Assembly (NCBI GenBank): GCA_020725465.1
Contig: DYEY01000009.1
Location: 1 to 43,085 of the forward strand
DNA: 43,085 nucleotides
Source of the DNA: Dethiobacter sp.
Lineage (GTDB): Bacteria; Bacillota; Dethiobacteria; Dethiobacterales; Dethiobacteraceae
Direction of reading: 5' to 3'
In this document: piece after piece, positions 31,741 through 39,811 of the stretch
Layout: each line of letters opens with the position of its first letter
Numbering within the stretch: the first letter of the stretch is position 1
Translations under genes and position numbers: made by a program
Notes under the pieces: generated by a model
What the model saw: the letters and a program-made list of their open reading frames with translations, nothing else
Told to the model about the DNA's origin: nothing
The model's database searches: none

Positions 31741-31984
31741 AAAAACACCCCTGTGGAAACCAGATTTTTCAGTACGTATAAAACTTCAACCAATTGCTGC
31801 TGTTTCCTCTTGATGACAGCAAAAAAACAATTCTCAGTGGGTTCCTGAACTGGCCGATGGCCGTCCTGTATTATATTAAACAGTAAATTTGCGTCTACAG
31901 GTTAAGGTTTTCCTGCCGATATAAACACAGTAGGGAACCCTGAGCCACAGGCTCGGGACAAAACACCGATGCCGGGGGATGTCT
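31741..31984. other. Divergent intergenic region
   Basis: Holds the upstream regions of the amidase (minus) and the diguanylate cyclase (plus). A hairpin CCTGAGCC-ACA-GGCTCGGG (about 31938-31957) lies 30 bases before the latter gene. I checked for a c-di-GMP riboswitch and did not find its conserved core. Confidence 0.5.
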
Positions 31985-33094
31985 ATGCGCATACTCATAG
32001 TGGATGACACCCGTTTTAACCACCACTTACTTGGCGACATATTGCGCAAAGAGGGCTATAAAGATAACATATCGGCCTATACAGCCCAGGAAGCCTTTGC
32101 TGCCCTTAACCTTAACGGACCTCTGAAAGAGCCGGGTATAGATCTGATTCTGATGGACAATATCATGCCGGTTATGGACGGGATCGAGGCCTGCGCCATA
32201 ATCAAAAAAACGCCGCATCTGAAAGATATACCGGTGATCATGGTAACGGCAAGCAGTGATGCCGCCTCTTTAAAAGCGGCCTTCAACGCCGGGGCCACCG
32301 ACTTTATAACCAAACCATTTAACGAGATAGAACTGCTGGCCCGAATACGTTCCGCACTGGCGCTAAAGGAAGAGATGGATAAACGCAAAGCCCGGGAAAA
32401 AGAATTGATTCAGATTACCCGGCTACTGGAAACCGCCAATAAAAAGCTGCAGGAACTCAGTATTCTCGACAGCCTGACCGGAATTGCCAACCGCCGTTAT
32501 TTTGACGAAGTTTTTTCGCAGGAATGGAAGCGGTGCCTGCGGGAAAAACAGCCCATTTCAATAATTCTGGCAGACATAGATTGCTTTAAAGCTTTTAACG
32601 ATAATTACGGCCACCAGGCGGGCGATGAGTGCCTTAAAAAAGTAGCGGAGGAAGCAAAAAAACTGTGCCGCCGTCCCGGAGACCTGCTGGCCAGGTACGG
32701 TGGTGAGGAGTTTATAATGATTCTCCCTTTTACTGACAGCAACGGCGGTCTCTTTGTCGCTCAGAACCTGAGACATAATATAGAGAACCTGTCAATCCCG
32801 CACGGGTACTCCTCAGTTTGCGGTTTTGTGACAGTGAGTGTGGGGGTGGCCGCCGAAATACCTGACGCCCGCAACGACCGGGAACGCCTGGTCAGGTACG
32901 CCGACACGGCCCTCTATAAGGCTAAAAATACAGGCAGAAACAGAGTTGTTCTTTACAGCCCTGAAACAAATAAAGACTCCCTGTACGGAAGCCTTTTGTC
33001 TTTGCCGTATTTTACTGAGAACGGGACCGAAGTAGCCGGGTTTTCCGAAACCGGAGAGGAAGTAAAGATCCATGGCCTTGCTGGTCGGGTTTAA
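31985..33094 (+). CDS. Response regulator-GGDEF diguanylate cyclase (PleD-like)
   Basis: 369 residues. REC domain (1 to about 125) with D7/D8, phosphoacceptor D58 (LILMDNIMP) and K110; a coiled linker (about 128-160); GGDEF domain with LTGIANRRYFDE, ADIDCFKAFND and active G239-G240-E241-E242-F243. An inhibitory I-site R230-P-G-D233 lies five residues upstream. It makes c-di-GMP when phosphorylated; no kinase is adjacent. The last 30-40 residues run beyond the normal domain end into DNA antisense to a truncated secreted-protein gene. The second ATG (31985) has better spacing from GGGGGA than the first (31979). Confidence 0.93.
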   Translation: MRILIVDDTRFNHHLLGDILRKEGYKDNISAYTAQEAFAALNLNGPLKEPGIDLILMDNIMPVMDGIEACAIIKKTPHLKDIPVIMVTASSDAASLKAAFNAGATDFITKPFNEIELLARIRSALALKEEMDKRKAREKELIQITRLLETANKKLQELSILDSLTGIANRRYFDEVFSQEWKRCLREKQPISIILADIDCFKAFNDNYGHQAGDECLKKVAEEAKKLCRRPGDLLARYGGEEFIMILPFTDSNGGLFVAQNLRHNIENLSIPHGYSSVCGFVTVSVGVAAEIPDARNDRERLVRYADTALYKAKNTGRNRVVLYSPETNKDSLYGSLLSLPYFTENGTEVAGFSETGEEVKIHGLAGRV

Positions 33095-33241
33095 CACCAG
33101 AAACTGAATCTGACCGTTTGTCCTGCTGTAAATCAGGTAGTACTGTAACGTGTTCTCCGTGTAAGCGAGAGCTGGAGCCACCAGAGGGAAAGCCAGCAAA
33201 CATATAAGGGCTACCATAACAATCTGCTGAAACTTTTTCAA
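33053..33241 (-). pseudogene. Truncated secreted protein, BsuPI-like N-terminus
   Basis: A TTG start at 33241 with an AGGTGAAG site opens a clear signal peptide (MKKFQQIVMVALICLLAFPL, cleavage near ALA-YT) and a beta-strand start (QFLVLNPTSKAMDLYFLSG) that resembles the first strands of BsuPI intracellular proteinase-inhibitor domains. The frame then enters the antisense of the diguanylate cyclase, where the sequence stops looking like protein. It appears that the 3' part of this gene was replaced by the cyclase gene end. Confidence 0.5.
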
Positions 33242-33327
33242 ACTTCACCTGCCTGCATCATCTTGCAGATGATTTTTGGGTAATAAAACTGCCGGCAAAG
33301 GACAACATAAACCGGGCAGGTGAAAAT

Positions 33328-34326
33328 ATGGGACGCAAAAAAAGGCTGGACCTTATCTCACAGCTGGAAGAAAAAACAAACACAGCGGTAATCTGCTATA
33401 TAACCGGAGACAGGGAGAACCTGAGTACCAGGATTGCTCCGGATATTATCCGTGTTTTTTACCGGCACCTCGAAGCTATTGGCAAAAGAGAAAGAATAAG
33501 CCTGTTTCTTTATACCAGGGGTGGCGATGTTCTCACCCCATGGCGCCTGGTAAGCCTCCTTCGCGAGTACTGCCGTTACCTCATTGTTCTCGTCCCTTTC
33601 CGCTGTTACAGCGCCGGTACACTGACCTGCCTGGGTGCCGACGAGATTGTTATGACCAGGATGGGGGAGCTAAGCCCCATAGACCCAAGCGTCGCCAATG
33701 TTTTTAACCCCAAAGACCCACACCATCAAACGGCCAGGATCCCGGTAAGCGTGGAAGACGTCATTTCTTACTTTTCCCTGGCCAGGGAAAAAGCCGGTCT
33801 GAATCATGAAGAACAACTGGCAGAAGTATTCCTGCGCCTCTCCAAAGTGGTCCACCCCCTTTCCCTGGGGAACGTACACCGAAATTACCTGCTAATCCGT
33901 TCCCTGGCCAGAAAGCTCCTGGAGCTGCATATTGCCCCCCCCAAGCCGGAAGAGGCAGAGTATATTATAAAGAACCTCTCGGAGGAACTGCATGCGCATA
34001 ACTACATGATTCCCCGCCGGGAGGCCAGGGACCGCATCGGGCTCAGGGTTACCGAACCTTCTCCCGAAGTTGAAGCATTAATGTGGGGCCTTTATGAACG
34101 CTACGAAAACAACCTGAAACTGCTCTCTCCTTTTAATCCCGCCGCCCTGTTGAGCGACCAGGAACCACAGATCGACTTTGAAGCCACCGGAGGTATTATT
34201 GAAAGCGCCAAAAAGCTGGATACCTTTACCTTTGAAGGCCGGGTCGCACGCCAGCCGCAGGCAGGACCGGGTATGCCGCCGGTCTGCCTGGAAATCACCC
34301 GGCAGTACTGGAAAGCCGTAGAATGA
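33328..34326 (+). CDS. ClpP-fold serine protease, SDH/SppA-like
   Basis: 332 residues. FLYTRGGDVLTPWRLV gives the oxyanion-hole glycines (65-66), and FRCYSAGTLTCLGADEIVM the nucleophile S95, with MGELSPIDPS following. The pattern matches the SDH-protease/SppA-like group of the ClpP-crotonase superfamily. There is no signal peptide or N-terminal membrane helix, so it is likely cytoplasmic or soluble. AGGTG precedes the ATG. The 59-residue gene follows 39 bases later and may be co-transcribed. Confidence 0.85.
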   Translation: MGRKKRLDLISQLEEKTNTAVICYITGDRENLSTRIAPDIIRVFYRHLEAIGKRERISLFLYTRGGDVLTPWRLVSLLREYCRYLIVLVPFRCYSAGTLTCLGADEIVMTRMGELSPIDPSVANVFNPKDPHHQTARIPVSVEDVISYFSLAREKAGLNHEEQLAEVFLRLSKVVHPLSLGNVHRNYLLIRSLARKLLELHIAPPKPEEAEYIIKNLSEELHAHNYMIPRREARDRIGLRVTEPSPEVEALMWGLYERYENNLKLLSPFNPAALLSDQEPQIDFEATGGIIESAKKLDTFTFEGRVARQPQAGPGMPPVCLEITRQYWKAVE

Positions 34327-34365
34327 GCAGTCTGAGCCGACCGAAATCCGGATAGGAGGGTTTTT

Positions 34366-34545
34366 ATGAAACTGAGAAGAAAGCAGCCTCCCCCGCCGCC
34401 CCCGTTGCCGCGGCAAATTACCCGTTACCGCAACATCAGCGAATCTTCAGGCTATATCCCCTATATTTACCTGCAACAAGAGCCTGAAGGCAAAAATAAT
34501 ATCATCGTCGTTGATGAGCAGCAGAACAGCAGCGCCGAAGAATAA
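34366..34545 (+). CDS. Small proline-rich 59-residue protein
   Basis: Short frame with an excellent AGGAGGG site eight bases before the ATG. A basic start (MKLRRKQ) is followed by seven prolines in nine residues, then ISESSGYIPYIYLQQEP and an acidic end. It terminates just before a good terminator. I recognise no family. The strong translation signal and the terminator make a real gene likely. Confidence 0.65.
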   Translation: MKLRRKQPPPPPPLPRQITRYRNISESSGYIPYIYLQQEPEGKNNIIVVDEQQNSSAEE

Positions 34546-34549
34546 GAAA

Positions 34550-34579
34550 ACCAGGTAACAAATCCTTACCTGGTGGGTT
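34550..34579. terminator. Bidirectional terminator
   Basis: ACCAGGTAA (34550-34558) and TTACCTGGT (34566-34574) with a 7-base loop, followed by GGGTTATTTTT. It separates the protease unit from the convergent Hsp20 gene. Confidence 0.8.
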
Positions 34580-34583
34580 ATTT

Positions 34584-35033
34584 TTAGTGTTCGTTAAGCT
34601 TTTGCCTGACGGACTTTCGTTTTTGTTGCTCCGGTTCTTTTTCCCCCTCATCAGGTTTTACCGGCAGGCGCCTGCCCGTATTTTTTTTGGGGAAATGTAC
34701 CGTCAACAAGCCATTTTTGATATTAGCCCGGACTTTTTCCCGGTCTACTCCGGGGGGAATGGAAAGCATGCGTACGTACCTGTTTTGCGGGGGACGTTCC
34801 CGGTAAATAAATTTCAGCTCACCTGCTGTTTGCATTTCCGGCTGTCCGTCCACAAAAATACTGCCGTCACCCAGTTCTATGTTTACCCTGCCAGGCTCCA
34901 CTCCGGGAACTTCAAATATGTATATTATTTCTTCATCTGACTCCACAACGTCTACCCGGGGAACCAGCTGCATCCCCTCCGGAGCGCAGTATAGCGGTAC
35001 TCCCGGGGCAAAGGACTTTACCTGCTGATACAT
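34584..35033 (-). CDS. Hsp20/alpha-crystallin small heat-shock protein
   Basis: 149 residues. Alpha-crystallin domain (about 24-125) with VDVVESDEEIIYIFEVPGVE, a central strand set and the conserved NGLLTVHFPK end; a charged, lysine-rich tail follows. The N-terminal arm is short. It acts as an ATP-independent holdase. AGAGGTG lies before the ATG. It lies 50 bases after the second Hsp20-type gene, same direction. Confidence 0.9.
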   Translation of the reverse strand: MYQQVKSFAPGVPLYCAPEGMQLVPRVDVVESDEEIIYIFEVPGVEPGRVNIELGDGSIFVDGQPEMQTAGELKFIYRERPPQNRYVRMLSIPPGVDREKVRANIKNGLLTVHFPKKNTGRRLPVKPDEGEKEPEQQKRKSVRQKLNEH

Positions 35034-35083
35034 AATCTCACCTCTTTAATCTGAATTGGGTGAAAGCGGGGGATTTTTTTGTG

Positions 35084-35743
35084 TTAGCCAGCCGGATTGA
35101 CTTTTATTCTCCGCCTGGCGGCAAAATCAGACTTGGGCAGGCGGCACTCCAGGGTGCCGTTGGTGTAGCTGACATCGAGATACTCAGACTTTACGCTGGT
35201 TGGCAGAGCAACCGTCCTGTGGATGCTGCTGCTCATGCCGCTGACCTGGGCAAGGGCTGAAATGCTGATGGAATCGTCGGTAACAAACAAATAGATATTG
35301 TTAGGATCAACGTTAGGCAATTCGGCAGTTACTATCACATCATTGTTGGTTTCTGCCAGTTCCACCCTTGGCTCAGCCAGGCCGGCGCTTGCCTTGATGC
35401 CGGTAGTTATTCCCCCCCACATTTGGGGCTGCGCCTGGGCACCTACCTGAGTTAAATACCCTGTTACCATAGGGTTGGTTGCCTGCCAGCCCAGGTTGGG
35501 GTTAAAGCCAAAGCTGATGGCGCTTTGTGGGACAAAACCGCTCTGAATATTGCTGAGCGGAGCATACATGCTGACAGGCAGGTTGGTAGCCCAGGGCGAG
35601 AACGCCGCTGCGCCGGTCTGGACCGGCACGGTCATGCCCTGAAGTTGCTGAATGGGCACAAACGCCTGGGCGGTGAATGGCTGCTGGGGCACAAAGCCGC
35701 TGCTTTGCCAGGTTTGCCAGGGATTTACTGTGGTTGTATACAT
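35084..35743 (-). CDS. Hsp20-fold protein with Gln/Pro/Gly-rich N-terminal arm (coat-protein-like)
   Basis: 219 residues. The first 115 or so are low-complexity, rich in Q, P, A, G and aromatic residues and free of charge (for example QSSGFVPQQPFTAQAF). An alpha-crystallin domain follows (about 125-219: EPRVELAETNNDVIVTAELP ... NGTLECRLPKSDFA). The layout resembles spore-coat or inner-coat Hsp20 proteins of Firmicutes, but that is inference from composition and from the spore-forming host. Start preceded by GGAGG. Confidence 0.85.
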   Translation of the reverse strand: MYTTTVNPWQTWQSSGFVPQQPFTAQAFVPIQQLQGMTVPVQTGAAAFSPWATNLPVSMYAPLSNIQSGFVPQSAISFGFNPNLGWQATNPMVTGYLTQVGAQAQPQMWGGITTGIKASAGLAEPRVELAETNNDVIVTAELPNVDPNNIYLFVTDDSISISALAQVSGMSSSIHRTVALPTSVKSEYLDVSYTNGTLECRLPKSDFAARRRIKVNPAG

Positions 35744-35829
35744 TGTTTAGCCTCCTTGATTTTCCCGCTTTCACCCGTATTAGTTTTTCCCGGCACAAAA
35801 ATAAAATATTCCGGCCTGGAGGAAACAGC

Positions 35830-35856
35830 AAAGGGATGACTGAACATCATCCCTTT
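35830..35856 (-). terminator. Hairpin after the nikMNQO operon
   Basis: AAAGGGATGA (35830-35839) pairs perfectly with TCATCCCTTT (35847-35856). It lies 63 bases downstream of nikO on the minus strand. The run after the stem (GCTGTTTCC) is poor in T, so efficiency is uncertain. Confidence 0.6.
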
Positions 35857-35918
35857 TGGGCTGGAGCGTGCCTGTATTAAATTCTGCGTTATCCTGCTGT
35901 AAAAAAAAGCCGGACAAA

Positions 35919-36749
35919 TTACTTCCCTTTGACTGCAAACAGATGACGCCGCAGAGCTGCCACCGCAGCGGGAACATTACCAGGAAGTACTGGCAGCTCC
36001 AGTTCCGGCAGTTCCTGAAAGATGCGGGCCACCACCGGGTAACGCAGTTCCGCTTCCCGGATGACCCGCTCATTGACCAGGAGCTCTGTTCCTCCCTGTG
36101 CCAGGCAGCGGCCTCCCGCGATAACTATCACATCATCGGCCCATTCGGCCGCCAGGTCCACATCGTGGGTGGCGATGATCACCGTGGCACCGCGACGGTT
36201 CAGTTCGTTCAGGATGGCAAAGACCGTATCTTTACCTCTGGGATCAAGAAAGGCCACCGGTTCGTCCAGAATAATCACTTCGGGATCCATGGCCAAAATG
36301 CCGGCAATGGCCACCCGTTTCTTCTGGCCATAACTAAGGTGGTATGGCGCTTTACCGGCATAGTCCCACATGCCGGTGGCCTTCAGCGCGGCGTGAACAC
36401 GCGCTTCAATCTCTTTGTGACTGAGTCCCATGTTGGAGGGGCCAAAAGCCACATCTTCCCAGACGGTGGCTGAGAAAACCTGGTCGTCAGGATCCTGAAA
36501 AACCATTCCCACCCTGCTCCGCACCTGCCGCTCATTGCTGCGGCTCACCGCTTCTCCGGCAAACAGGACCTCACCCTGCTGTGCCAGGTGGATTCCGTTC
36601 AGATGGAGCAGCATGGTGGATTTTCCCGCGCCGTTGGGTCCGAGAATGGCTGTTTTCCTGCCGCCTTCAATGCGCAGGGTCAACCCCCTTAAAGCCTGGG
36701 TACCGTCTTTGTACCTGAAATAAAGGTTGTTTATCTCGATCAGAGCCAA
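35919..36749 (-). CDS. nikO: ECF transporter ATPase (NikO/CbiO)
   Basis: 276 residues. Walker A GPNGAGKS, Q-loop QDPDDQVF, signature LSYGQKKRVAIAG, Walker B VIILDEPVAFLDPRG and switch His in ATHDVD. The TTG at 36749 (MALIEINNLYFRY) starts at the standard CbiO N-terminus, ten bases inside the end of nikQ; a longer in-frame start reads deep into nikQ. It energises nickel (or cobalt) uptake with the three membrane components. Confidence 0.93.
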   Translation of the reverse strand: MALIEINNLYFRYKDGTQALRGLTLRIEGGRKTAILGPNGAGKSTMLLHLNGIHLAQQGEVLFAGEAVSRSNERQVRSRVGMVFQDPDDQVFSATVWEDVAFGPSNMGLSHKEIEARVHAALKATGMWDYAGKAPYHLSYGQKKRVAIAGILAMDPEVIILDEPVAFLDPRGKDTVFAILNELNRRGATVIIATHDVDLAAEWADDVIVIAGGRCLAQGGTELLVNERVIREAELRYPVVARIFQELPELELPVLPGNVPAAVAALRRHLFAVKGK

Positions 36750-37528
36750 ATTGCCAACCCTCTCCACTCTGCCAGTTTTAAGCCGAGGCCGAATGCCACC
36801 AGGGCCGTCCCGGTCAGCCAATCACGGGCGCCGGGCGGACAATGGCCGCAACAGTCGCTGTCGCTGTGGTACCCCCTGGACAACATGGCCAGGTAAATCC
36901 GTTCTCCCCGCTGGTACGAACGCAAAAACAGGCTGCCCAGCATGAGGCCGGTAACCTGCATGGACCGCCGGTGCAGGAGATGCCTTCCCCGGCGAAATCC
37001 CCTCGCCTTCATTGCCAGCTGCATCCGCCGTATCTCATCGTGGAAAACCTGGACGTAGCGCAGGGTAAACGCTACCAGGCTGACCATGATACCTGGCAGG
37101 CGGAGCTGCCGGAAACCGTGCAGCAGCTTGGACAGCGGGGTGGTCTGGACCAGCAGGCTGACGGCCAGTGCCGCATTCACCACCCGCAGTGCCAGGTAAA
37201 CGGCCTTTGTGACACCGGCTCCCGAAGCGGCAAGGCGGAAAAGCGGGGTGCTCAGGGTCCAGACAGGTTCACCCGGGGTAAAAAACGGGAAAAGCACAAT
37301 GAGCAGTCCTGTGAAGGGAAGCAGCCAGAGCATTTTTTTCACCATTGCCGACGGCCGGATTCCCGTGGCCAGTGCCGCCCCGGCAAGCCCCAGTACCCCT
37401 AAGGCCAGTAAACCGCGGTCTTTCAGCGATACAAAAATGATTACAACGGTAAGCAGGGAGACTATTTTCAGGCGTGTCTCCATTCTGCCCAGCATACTGT
37501 CTTTAAGCCTTTCCTCGTATACCAGCAT
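36740..37528 (-). CDS. nikQ: ECF transporter T component (NikQ/CbiQ)
   Basis: 262 residues, about five to six membrane helices and the two coupling motifs of CbiQ proteins, RxxQLAMKARGFRRG and LAMLSRGY in slightly variant form (QLAMKARGF and YLAMLSRGY). The ATG at 37528 follows GGGAGGTG. It transmits ATPase movement to NikM. Confidence 0.92.
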   Translation of the reverse strand: MLVYEERLKDSMLGRMETRLKIVSLLTVVIIFVSLKDRGLLALGVLGLAGAALATGIRPSAMVKKMLWLLPFTGLLIVLFPFFTPGEPVWTLSTPLFRLAASGAGVTKAVYLALRVVNAALAVSLLVQTTPLSKLLHGFRQLRLPGIMVSLVAFTLRYVQVFHDEIRRMQLAMKARGFRRGRHLLHRRSMQVTGLMLGSLFLRSYQRGERIYLAMLSRGYHSDSDCCGHCPPGARDWLTGTALVAFGLGLKLAEWRGLAIWL

Positions 37529-37545
37529 GCCAGCACCTCCCGCGG

Positions 37546-37839
37546 CTAGCTTTTCTGACTGCGGGAACGGGGCAGCACCAGCCTGCCGATGCCGACCATC
37601 ACGCCAAAGGTCAGGACAGTCCCGATTATCCCCGCCAAAGCTGTGGCCAACCCTTCGTGTTCCACCCCGGGAAACAGATAATCCGGAATGGGAGAGCGCA
37701 GGACGCTGTATCCCTTCTCCAGAAACTCCTTGTCCTCCGCCACCCTCTCCAGTCCATCCGGGTGGGAAGACGCAAGCGGAGACAAAAGGGCGGCAATGAG
37801 CAGCGCCGCCAGCAACCACCAAAACCAGTTACGCTTCAT
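37546..37839 (-). CDS. nikN: PDGLE-domain small component (NikN type)
   Basis: 97 residues with two membrane helices (about 6-24 and 64-87) and the SHPDGLERVAED motif after the first, which defines the PDGLE family that replaces CbiN in nickel/cobalt ECF systems. It overlaps nikM by 11 bases. PDGLE versions are most often linked with nickel. Confidence 0.9.
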   Translation of the reverse strand: MKRNWFWWLLAALLIAALLSPLASSHPDGLERVAEDKEFLEKGYSVLRSPIPDYLFPGVEHEGLATALAGIIGTVLTFGVMVGIGRLVLPRSRSQKS

Positions 37840-38473
37840 GACCCGCCACCTCCGCTTTTTTCTCCTGTCCGAACGTCCCGGTACTCACGGCAAAGGCCAC
37901 CGCTGCCGCCGTTATTATCCCCTCGCCCACCCCGATCAGGGCGTGCCAGCCTGCCATGACGGGCAGCACCACCCCAAGCGGTATGGTTCCCGAAACGGCC
38001 AGCTCCAGCGATACCAATACCGCCGCCGCCATAATGGACAGCCAGGCGGCAACAAAAGTGGCTGCGTAGCGGTTGGCTTTCAGTTTAAGTAAAAAATGGT
38101 AGGTAAAATGGGAAACGGCCACGGCCACTACCGCCATATTAAAAATGCCGGCCCCCAGCACGGTTATCCCGCCATCCTGAAAAAACAGCGCCTGTACCGC
38201 CAGCACCGTACTGATTACCAGGCAGGCGCTCCAGGGACCAAGCAGGATAGTAGCCAGCGCCGCGCCAAGAAGATGTCCGGAAGCAGCTCCGGCCACCGGG
38301 AAATTGACCATCTGCCCGGCAAAAATAAAAGCAGACATGACCCCAAGCGCCGGCAGCTGGCGCTCATCCAGCAGCTCCTTGCTCTTTTTGGCCGCGTAGC
38401 TGACCGCTCCGGCGCTGATTACCGCCGTGGCCACCCAGGTCTTAGTGTCCAAAAACCCATCCGGTATATGCAT
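37829..38473 (-). CDS. nikM: ECF transporter substrate-binding membrane component (NikM/CbiM)
   Basis: 214 residues, seven helices. It starts exactly at MHIPDGFLD, whose amino terminus and His2 bind the metal in NikM/CbiM; this fixes the ATG at 38473 (GGAGGTG upstream) and rules out a start at 38500. GAASGHLLGAALATILLGPW is the family core motif. The NikR-type operator upstream argues for nickel rather than cobalt. Confidence 0.94.
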   Translation of the reverse strand: MHIPDGFLDTKTWVATAVISAGAVSYAAKKSKELLDERQLPALGVMSAFIFAGQMVNFPVAGAASGHLLGAALATILLGPWSACLVISTVLAVQALFFQDGGITVLGAGIFNMAVVAVAVSHFTYHFLLKLKANRYAATFVAAWLSIMAAAVLVSLELAVSGTIPLGVVLPVMAGWHALIGVGEGIITAAAVAFAVSTGTFGQEKKAEVAGHEA

Positions 38474-38536
38474 GGCCCCACCTCCAGAATTTTTATTCAC
38501 TCTTATTGTAGCACACTGTTTACTTCCGTAGCACTA

Positions 38537-38557
38537 TTATTTCATCCCTCCCGCCAT
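38537..38557 (-). other. Possible leader mini-gene (6 codons)
   Basis: In the nikM leader, GAGGAGG is followed nine bases later by ATG GCG GGA GGG ATG AAA TAA TAG. The Shine-Dalgarno is as good as any in the window. It may be a short upstream reading frame or chance. The rest of 38474-38672 contains an inverted repeat, CCCTGT/ACAGGG (38612-38632), and a GGCTGG/CCAGCC hairpin (38656-38671), and no longer gene. Confidence 0.25.
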
Positions 38558-38672
38558 TTTTTTTATCCTCCTCATAACAGCATGCTGCATTATAGTCCCC
38601 CGTCACACTTACCCTGTAAAATATAGACAGGGCCGTAGCCCATATTTTAAAAGGCGGCTGGAAAACCAGCCA

Positions 38673-38723
38673 ATATAAAAGTGAGAATGTCTAGTGTTAC
38701 AAATTAGCATTTAGTAACACTAG
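38673..38723 (-). promoter_or_regulatory. NikR-type operator overlapping the nikMNQO promoter
   Basis: GTGTTAC (38694-38700), 13 bases, GTAACAC (38714-38720), extended by CTA/TAG on the outside to 10-bp perfect arms. This is the GTGTTAC-N13/14-GTAACAC motif proposed for NikR in Desulfovibrio-like bacteria. On the minus strand a TTGTAA (38697-38702) and TTATAT (38673-38678), 18 bases apart, form a promoter whose -35 lies inside the site. A leader of about 190 bases to nikM follows. Confidence 0.75.
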
Positions 38724-38898
38724 AGGGCCCATAACACATTACCCAAGTTCGTTTTAATCCTGCTAAATCCTGCCGCAGTATAAAAATTTTATCCTGTCCA
38801 AAATAACTGCTTTTAACACTAAAGCAAGATTCATTCCGTCCAAGCCAATGAGGGGAGACGGCTCCGTCTTTTTTCCTGCAGAACTCTGCTGCTGCGGT

Positions 38899-39543
38899 TC
38901 AAAAATCCGATAGATCTGCCTGCGCCAGTGGTCGCAAATGGCAGGTTTCATTTAACGCATTTAAAACAAAAAACCGACCGTTATATTCGAGAATATTTAT
39001 GCAGGCCGTATCCTGTTTTATTTTCCAGAATGAGTTCAACCCCGCCCCCAGCAGCCAACCAAGCAAAACTTTATTTACTACCCGGTGCGACACTATAACC
39101 AGATCGTGGGCAGAAAATGTTCTCGCCATTTGCAGCAGCGCACCGCTTGAGCGCCCCGCTACCTGCTCAAGCGTTTCTCCTCCAGGAAATAAAACAGTCT
39201 CCGGTTTGGTAAGCCATTCTTTGTAAAGCCCGGGAAACAATTTTTCGATTTCCCTGTGGGGCTTCCCCTGCCAGTCACCAAAGTTAATGTCGGTAAAGGC
39301 CACGGCCTTCTCTACAGGTCTATCAGAAAACACCGCAACGGCTATTTCAGCTGTTTCCACAGCCCGACCAAGGGGACTTGAGAAGAACAGCGGGTCGCGC
39401 AAGCCTCTCCTGCTAAGCTCATGCCCTATCGCCTGTGCCTGAATCCTGCCAAACCCGTTCAGCGGAATGTCATGCGTGCCACGGAATACTTCCTCCCGGT
39501 TCCAGTCTGTCTGACCATGCCTGACCAGGAATACCCTGCCCAT
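38899..39543 (-). CDS. Histidine phosphatase family protein (CobC/PhoE-like)
   Basis: 214 residues. RHGQTDWN carries the phosphorylated His, FFSSPLGRAVETAEI the phosphate-binding Arg, and VSHRVVNKVLLGWLLG the second His. INFGDWQGKPHREIE is typical of phosphoglycerate-mutase-like phosphatases including alpha-ribazole phosphatase. Alpha-ribazole phosphatase is one possibility; a general phosphatase is equally likely. It ends 425 bases before nikM, with the NikR site in between, so it is not part of that operon. Confidence 0.85.
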   Translation of the reverse strand: MGRVFLVRHGQTDWNREEVFRGTHDIPLNGFGRIQAQAIGHELSRRGLRDPLFFSSPLGRAVETAEIAVAVFSDRPVEKAVAFTDINFGDWQGKPHREIEKLFPGLYKEWLTKPETVLFPGGETLEQVAGRSSGALLQMARTFSAHDLVIVSHRVVNKVLLGWLLGAGLNSFWKIKQDTACINILEYNGRFFVLNALNETCHLRPLAQADLSDF

Positions 39544-39631
39544 ACTTCCACTTCCCAGTTAAGTATTTATAAACATTATATCAGCTTGGTCCGCCTGATT
39601 ACAATTAATACAAAAACCAGGGCTCACCGTA

Positions 39632-39671
39632 ATAATAAAACGACAGGGCCTCAGGGCCCGGCCGTTTTTGT
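39632..39671. terminator. Terminator-like inverted repeat
   Basis: AAAACGACAGGGCC-TCA-GGGCCCGGCCGTTTTT: an imperfect GC-rich stem bordered by A and T runs. It lies between the lipoprotein gene and the histidine phosphatase gene. The rest of 39544-39811 shows no gene I can support. Confidence 0.6.
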
Positions 39672-39811
39672 TGGTCCGTATAACCACCAGTAGCTGTGGG
39701 CTTGCTAACCGCCCTGCCGCCGATGACTTTGGCCACAGCAGCAAAGCTTCCATAATCTGTGTTGCTTTCAGCCGCCGGCAGGCCTTCGCTATCCCGGCAA
39801 TTTTTCTGTCC

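Noticed and set aside
31741-31984. c-di-GMP riboswitch upstream of the GGDEF gene
   Set aside because: A hairpin is present, but the conserved GEMM core and tetraloop-receptor elements were not found.
38474-38898. Cobalamin riboswitch upstream of the ECF metal transporter
   Set aside because: No B12-box-like sequence (AGCCAGGAGACCTGCC type) on the minus strand; a NikR-type operator explains the control better.
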